Part shown: piece by piece, positions 60,736 through 64,000 of the stretch
Layout of the letters: every line of letters begins with the position of its first letter
Position numbering within the stretch: the first letter of the stretch is position 1
NCBI RefSeq assembly: GCF_014199255.1
Contig: NZ_JACIJF010000003.1
Coordinates: forward strand, 372,001 to 436,000
Direction of reading: 5' to 3'
DNA length: 64,000 nucleotides
Origin: Sphingomonas xinjiangensis
Lineage (GTDB): Bacteria; Pseudomonadota; Alphaproteobacteria; Sphingomonadales; Sphingomonadaceae
Position numbers and translations under genes: made by a program
The notes under the pieces: model-generated
The model's database searches: none
The model's input: only the letters and a program-made list of their open reading frames with translations
Told to the model about the DNA's origin: nothing

Positions 60736-61685
60736 GCCGCCTTCACTTCCCTTATTTCTTCGCCGGTCTTGCGACCCAGCCATAGTTTCACGGTGAGTTC
60801 GCCGCCCTCCAGGGTTTCCACCGAGACCGGGGACAGCCCGGCCGAGGCGAACCAGCCCAGCACCTGCTCGTCGGAAAAGCCCAGCCGGGCATGCGCGTCG
60901 CGGGTGCGCAGTTCCTCGCGCTCGTGCGGGGCGAAATCGACGATCAGCAGCCGTCCTCCATCGCTCAGCACCCGCCCGGCCTCCCCGATCGCCGCACCGG
61001 GCTGCTGCGCGAAGTGAAGTACGTGGTGCAGGATCGCAGTGTCCGCGCCGCCATCGCTTAGCGGCAGCGCATACAGGTCGGCCTGGCGCAACTCGGTGTT
61101 GTCGAGCCCTTGTTCGGACAGCTTCACCCGTGCCAGCCGCAGCATCTCGGACGACCGGTCGATGCCCAGCGCCTGGCGCGCCTTGGGCCCGAACAGTTCG
61201 ATCATGCGTCCGGTGCCGGTGCCGATATCGACCAGCTGACCGAGCGACCCGTCGCCCAGCGCTCTCGCCATCGCGGCCTCGACCTGGCTTTCGGCGACGT
61301 GGAGCGACCGGATCGCGTCCCACTGCCCGGCGTTCGTTTCGAACCACTCCGCCGCCGCGCTCGCCCGGTCGGCGCGCACCGCAGCCAGCCGCGCCTCGTC
61401 GGCGATCGTCCAGTGATCCTGCTCGTTCCAGCTGTCGAACGCTTGGAGGATCGGCTGCACCTTGTGGTCCGCGCCCAACGCGACGAACACCCAGCTACCT
61501 TCCTTGCGTCGCTCGGTGAGCCCCGCGTCGCACAGGATCTTCACATGGCGCGACACCCGCGGCTGGCTTTGGCCGAGCACCTGGGCGAGTTCACCGACGC
61601 TCAGCTCCATCGAACGCAGCAGCGCCACGATCCGCAACCGCGTCGAATCCGCCAGCGCGCGGAAGATGGAAAGGGCCGAGTTCAT
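60732..61685 (-). CDS. ArsR-type regulator fused to SAM-methyltransferase domain (SahR-like)
   Basis: 317 residues. Residues about 1-75 are an ArsR winged helix (ALADSTRLRIVALLRSMELS, then SQPRVSRHVKILCDAGL). From about 140 on is a class I methyltransferase fold with VDIGTGTGRMIELF and a GIDRSSEMLRLA motif. This fusion is the layout of SahR, the S-adenosylhomocysteine-responsive regulator of the methionine cycle in proteobacteria. It heads the metF-metH operon and faces a perfect palindrome at 61696. No SAH-hydrolase gene is in the window. Confidence 0.85.
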   Translation of the reverse strand: MNSALSIFRALADSTRLRIVALLRSMELSVGELAQVLGQSQPRVSRHVKILCDAGLTERRKEGSWVFVALGADHKVQPILQAFDSWNEQDHWTIADEARLAAVRADRASAAAEWFETNAGQWDAIRSLHVAESQVEAAMARALGDGSLGQLVDIGTGTGRMIELFGPKARQALGIDRSSEMLRLARVKLSEQGLDNTELRQADLYALPLSDGGADTAILHHVLHFAQQPGAAIGEAGRVLSDGGRLLIVDFAPHEREELRTRDAHARLGFSDEQVLGWFASAGLSPVSVETLEGGELTVKLWLGRKTGEEIREVKAA

Positions 61686-61695
61686 GTGGAATATA

Positions 61696-61717
61696 GATAT
61701 AAAGATATCTTTATATC
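61696..61717. promoter_or_regulatory. perfect 22-bp palindrome, likely SahR-type operator
   Basis: The half-site GATATAAAGAT at 61696-61706 is followed by its exact reverse complement, so all 22 bases are symmetric. It ends ten bases before the start codon of the SahR-like gene, where no Shine-Dalgarno is visible, and about 80 bases before the plus-strand lipoprotein gene. It is very AT-rich against the GC-rich background. The position fits autoregulation of the operon. Confidence 0.8.
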
Positions 61718-61797
61718 AGGTCAATCTAGCACGCCCATTGCCTCGCGGGTCGACGCCGGATACCTCCGTTTTCCGCGTCGACAAGAAGGTATACTTT

Positions 61798-62040
61798 ATG
61801 CGCACCCTCCTCTTTCCCGCCCTCGCACTGCTCGCGCTCTCGGCCTGCAACAACAAGGCGCAGAACGAAGCCGCCGAAGCCAATGAGACCATCACCGGCG
61901 ACAGCAACACCATGGGTGAAGCAGTCGCCGACGTGAACGCCGCCAATGCGGCGACCGACGCCGCCTTCGACGCTGCCGAGAACAGCTACGAAGCCAATGT
62001 CACCGACGAAGGCGTGGCAGGCAACGACATCACCGACTAA
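61798..62040 (+). CDS. small Ala/Asn-rich lipoprotein
   Basis: 80 residues from ATG 61798, with AAGGT eight bases upstream. The signal LLFPALALLALSAC ends in a lipobox (Cys17). The rest is acidic and low in complexity (NEAAEANETITGD, ADVNAANAATDAA, ENSYEANVTDEG). It has no known domain. Its promoter region includes the palindrome of the methionine operon. Confidence 0.75.
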   Translation: MRTLLFPALALLALSACNNKAQNEAAEANETITGDSNTMGEAVADVNAANAATDAAFDAAENSYEANVTDEGVAGNDITD

Positions 62041-62071
62041 CCGTTGGGGGTCCTCATATAGGAGAAGCAGG

Positions 62072-62242
62072 ATGCGTGTCTTGCGGTTGCTGCCCCTCGC
62101 CCTGGCGCTCACTGCCTGCGGGCGGGCTGACGAAGACCCCAGCGGGTTGAGCCCCGATGAGGCGCGTCGGCTGAACGAAGCGGCGGCGGCGATCGACATC
62201 AATTCCAGCACGCCCGTCAATCTTTCGGAGGACGCCCAATGA
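62072..62242 (+). CDS. 56-residue lipoprotein
   Basis: ATG 62072 follows an AGGAGAAGCAGG ribosome site. The signal LRLLPLALALTACG carries a lipobox. The short mature part is acidic (DEDPSGLSPDEARRLNEAAA). Its stop overlaps the aldo/keto reductase start as ATGA, so it is translated in coupling with it. Confidence 0.75.
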   Translation: MRVLRLLPLALALTACGRADEDPSGLSPDEARRLNEAAAAIDINSSTPVNLSEDAQ

Positions 62243-63189
62243 CCCCCACCCGCGAACTCGGCGCCAGCGGCTTGACCATTCCTCCGCTGGTGCTCGGCGG
62301 CAACGTCTTCGGCTGGACAATCGACAAGGCGCAGAGCTTCCGCATCCTCGACCGCTTCGCCGAAGCCGGCGGGGTGATGATCGACACCGCCGACGTCTAT
62401 TCGGCCTGGGTCTCCGGTCACCAGGGCGGCGAGTCCGAGACGATCATCGGCGAATGGCTCCGCACCTCGGCCAAGCGGGACCAGGTGCTGCTCGCCACCA
62501 AGGTTGGCATGCTGCCGGGCGAAGGCGGCACCGGCCTCGCGCCCGCCCGCATCGCCGCCGCTGCCGAAGCCTCGCTGCAGCGGCTGGGCGTCGACACGAT
62601 CGACCTCTATTACGCACACCAGGACGACGACAGCGTTCCCCAAGAGGACGTGCTCGCCGCGTTCGGCGCGCTGATCGACGCCGGCAAGGTGCGCGTGCTC
62701 GGCGCCTCGAACTTCCACGCGGTTCGCTTCAAAGCGGCACTCGACATCGCCGCGCGCGAGGGGCTGCCACACTACCGAGTGCTCCAGCCCGAGTATAATC
62801 TGGTGAGCCGCCACAAGTTTGAAGGCGAGCTCCAGAACCTGTGCGTCACGCACAATATCGGTGTGCTGCCCTATTACGGACTCGCCTCGGGCTTCCTGAC
62901 CGGCAAGTACCGCAGCGACGCCGATCTCAGCAAAAGCGTGCGCGGCGGCCGCATGGGCGAATTGCTCAAGGGCAAGGGCGGCGCGGTGCTGGCCGCGATG
63001 GGCGCAGTGGCCGCCGAAACCGGGGCCAGCCATGCCCAGATCGCCCTCTCCTGGCTTGCCGCGCAGGACGGCGTCACCGCGCCGATCGCCAGCGCCACGT
63101 CCATCGAGCAGCTCGATGAACTGCTGGACGCCTGGAATGTGACGCTGACCGCCGACCAGCTCGACCGCCTCACGACGGCGGACATCTGA
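62239..63189 (+). CDS. aldo/keto reductase
   Basis: 316 residues, TIM-barrel AKR fold. The catalytic set appears as Asp in IDTADVYSAW, Tyr in the same loop, Lys in LLATKVGML and His in YYAHQDDDS. The start has GGAGG six bases upstream. Substrate is unknown; NADPH is the expected cofactor. It belongs to a unit with the two small lipoproteins. Confidence 0.9.
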   Translation: MTPTRELGASGLTIPPLVLGGNVFGWTIDKAQSFRILDRFAEAGGVMIDTADVYSAWVSGHQGGESETIIGEWLRTSAKRDQVLLATKVGMLPGEGGTGLAPARIAAAAEASLQRLGVDTIDLYYAHQDDDSVPQEDVLAAFGALIDAGKVRVLGASNFHAVRFKAALDIAAREGLPHYRVLQPEYNLVSRHKFEGELQNLCVTHNIGVLPYYGLASGFLTGKYRSDADLSKSVRGGRMGELLKGKGGAVLAAMGAVAAETGASHAQIALSWLAAQDGVTAPIASATSIEQLDELLDAWNVTLTADQLDRLTTADI

Positions 63190-63264
63190 CAATAGCTGAG
63201 GCCAGCGCACGCTCGACCTCGTACTCAAGTGAACCAAACCCCTCCCCCGGCATTTTCCCCAGCA

Positions 63265-64000
63265 ATGCCTGATCAGACCCATCCCCGCTGGCCGACGCGC
63301 CTCTGGATCGTCCGCCACGGCCAGAGCGCCGGCAACGTCGCTCGCGACCGTGCGCACGAATCTGGCGAGCACCGCATCGGCATCGACATCCGCGACGTCG
63401 ATGTGCCGTTGTCGCAGCTTGGCGAGCAGCAGGCCGACGCGCTCGGCCGCTGGTTCGCAACGGGCAAGGGCAATGGCCAACCCGACGTGATCCTCGCCAG
63501 CCCCTATATCCGCGCTCGGGAAACCGCCCGCCGCGTGCGCGACGCGGGGGGTGCGCACGCCGACGAGCCAATTTGTGCCGACGAGCGCCTGCGCGAGAAG
63601 GAGTTCGGCATCCTCGACGGGCTCACCACCGCGGGCATCCACGCGCTTCAGCCCGACCAGGCCGAGTTCCGCCGCCTGCTCGGCAAATTCTATCACCGCC
63701 CACCGGGCGGCGAGAGCTGGTGCGACGTCATCTTCCGCCTGCGCTCGCTGCTGGACACGGTGTCCCTGCATTACGGCGGTCGACAGGTAATGATTGTCGC
63801 GCACCAGGTTGTCGTGCTGTGCCTGCGCTACATCATCGAAAACCTTTCGGAGACGGAGATCCTAGCGATCGACAAGGCTGGCGACGTCGCCAATTGCTCG
63901 GTCACCGAATATGCCTTCGACCCCCAGGCCGGCAAGGATGGCGGCATGACGCTGGTGCGCTATAACGTCACCGCCCCCGTCGAGCAGGACGCGGTCGCCC
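63265..64000 (+). CDS. histidine phosphatase family protein, 3' end beyond window
   Basis: The frame from ATG 63265 is open to the window end (245 residues seen). The phosphoglycerate-mutase-like core has LWIVRHGQSAGN, with the phospho-acceptor His, then VDVPLSQLGEQQADALG, LASPYIRARETA and the second His in VMIVAHQVVVLC. It is a phosphatase or mutase of the branch with a C-terminal extension; the specific substrate cannot be read. The stop codon lies beyond 64000. Confidence 0.82.
   Translation, partial: MPDQTHPRWPTRLWIVRHGQSAGNVARDRAHESGEHRIGIDIRDVDVPLSQLGEQQADALGRWFATGKGNGQPDVILASPYIRARETARRVRDAGGAHADEPICADERLREKEFGILDGLTTAGIHALQPDQAEFRRLLGKFYHRPPGGESWCDVIFRLRSLLDTVSLHYGGRQVMIVAHQVVVLCLRYIIENLSETEILAIDKAGDVANCSVTEYAFDPQAGKDGGMTLVRYNVTAPVEQDAVA

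Overview
The window looks like chromosomal DNA of a sphingomonad (Alphaproteobacteria, Sphingomonas or a near relative). It is GC-rich throughout with strong GC bias at codon third positions. It carries large Caulobacter/sphingomonad-type TonB-dependent receptors, an F1 ATP synthase operon without the F0 genes, a methionine synthase made as two proteins, an exosortase-type prsR/prsT pair and GC-rich inverted repeats of the kind scattered through sphingomonad genomes. I see no phage genes, transposase, CRISPR array or rRNA. One tRNA gene (Gly, anticodon TCC) is present.

Layout. 1-4466: end of a sigma-54 activator (PrsR), the TPR protein PrsT, a DUF815-type AAA ATPase and an HWE/HisKA_2-type sensor kinase. 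4542-6323: ABC-F protein Uup on the minus strand. 6890-9557: PepSY protein, OmpR-type regulator and sensor kinase in one operon. 9579-16999: sugar locus with a minus-strand run of GalM, a GH5-like hydrolase and GH43, facing a plus-strand galactose-dehydrogenase-like oxidoreductase and a TonB-dependent receptor that has a 16-bp palindrome upstream. 17084-24903: housekeeping genes (DUF454, tRNA-Gly, hemW, LpoA-like lipoprotein, rsmI, yraN-like, gshB, dedA, xerC, transaldolase-like aldolase). 24929-34550: secreted hypothetical, DUF2490 protein, priA, HExxH/TPR protein, membrane trypsin-like protease, ada, PilZ protein, pncB.

34788-42313: an RhlE-like helicase, then atpH-atpA-atpG-(lipoprotein)-atpD-atpC. 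A terminator-like hairpin lies before atpH, repeat hairpins lie between atpA and atpG and between atpD and atpC, and a lipoprotein gene sits between atpG and atpD. 42643-46763: orphan CpaF ATPase, a double retropepsin-like/PDZ protein, a two-helix membrane miniprotein and a soluble chemoreceptor-like protein. 46767-49632: PHA genes (phaR, a short PhaC-like synthase/hydrolase, thiolase). 49822-54309: a very large TonB-dependent receptor followed by a prolyl-hydroxylase-like 2OG-Fe(II) oxygenase. 54313-61685: alr, then a methionine-cycle operon (ArsR-methyltransferase fusion of SahR type, metF, N-terminal metH, GNAT, C-terminal metH) headed by a perfect 22-bp palindrome. 61798-64000: two tiny lipoproteins, an aldo/keto reductase and a histidine phosphatase cut by the window end.

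No whole new defence or mobile system is visible. The points most worth a second look are the SahR-type operator and its operon, the lipoprotein and hairpins inside the atp operon, the membrane-free chemoreceptor, the receptor/2OG-oxygenase pair, the double retropepsin-PDZ protein and the FeuNPQ-like PepSY/two-component operon.
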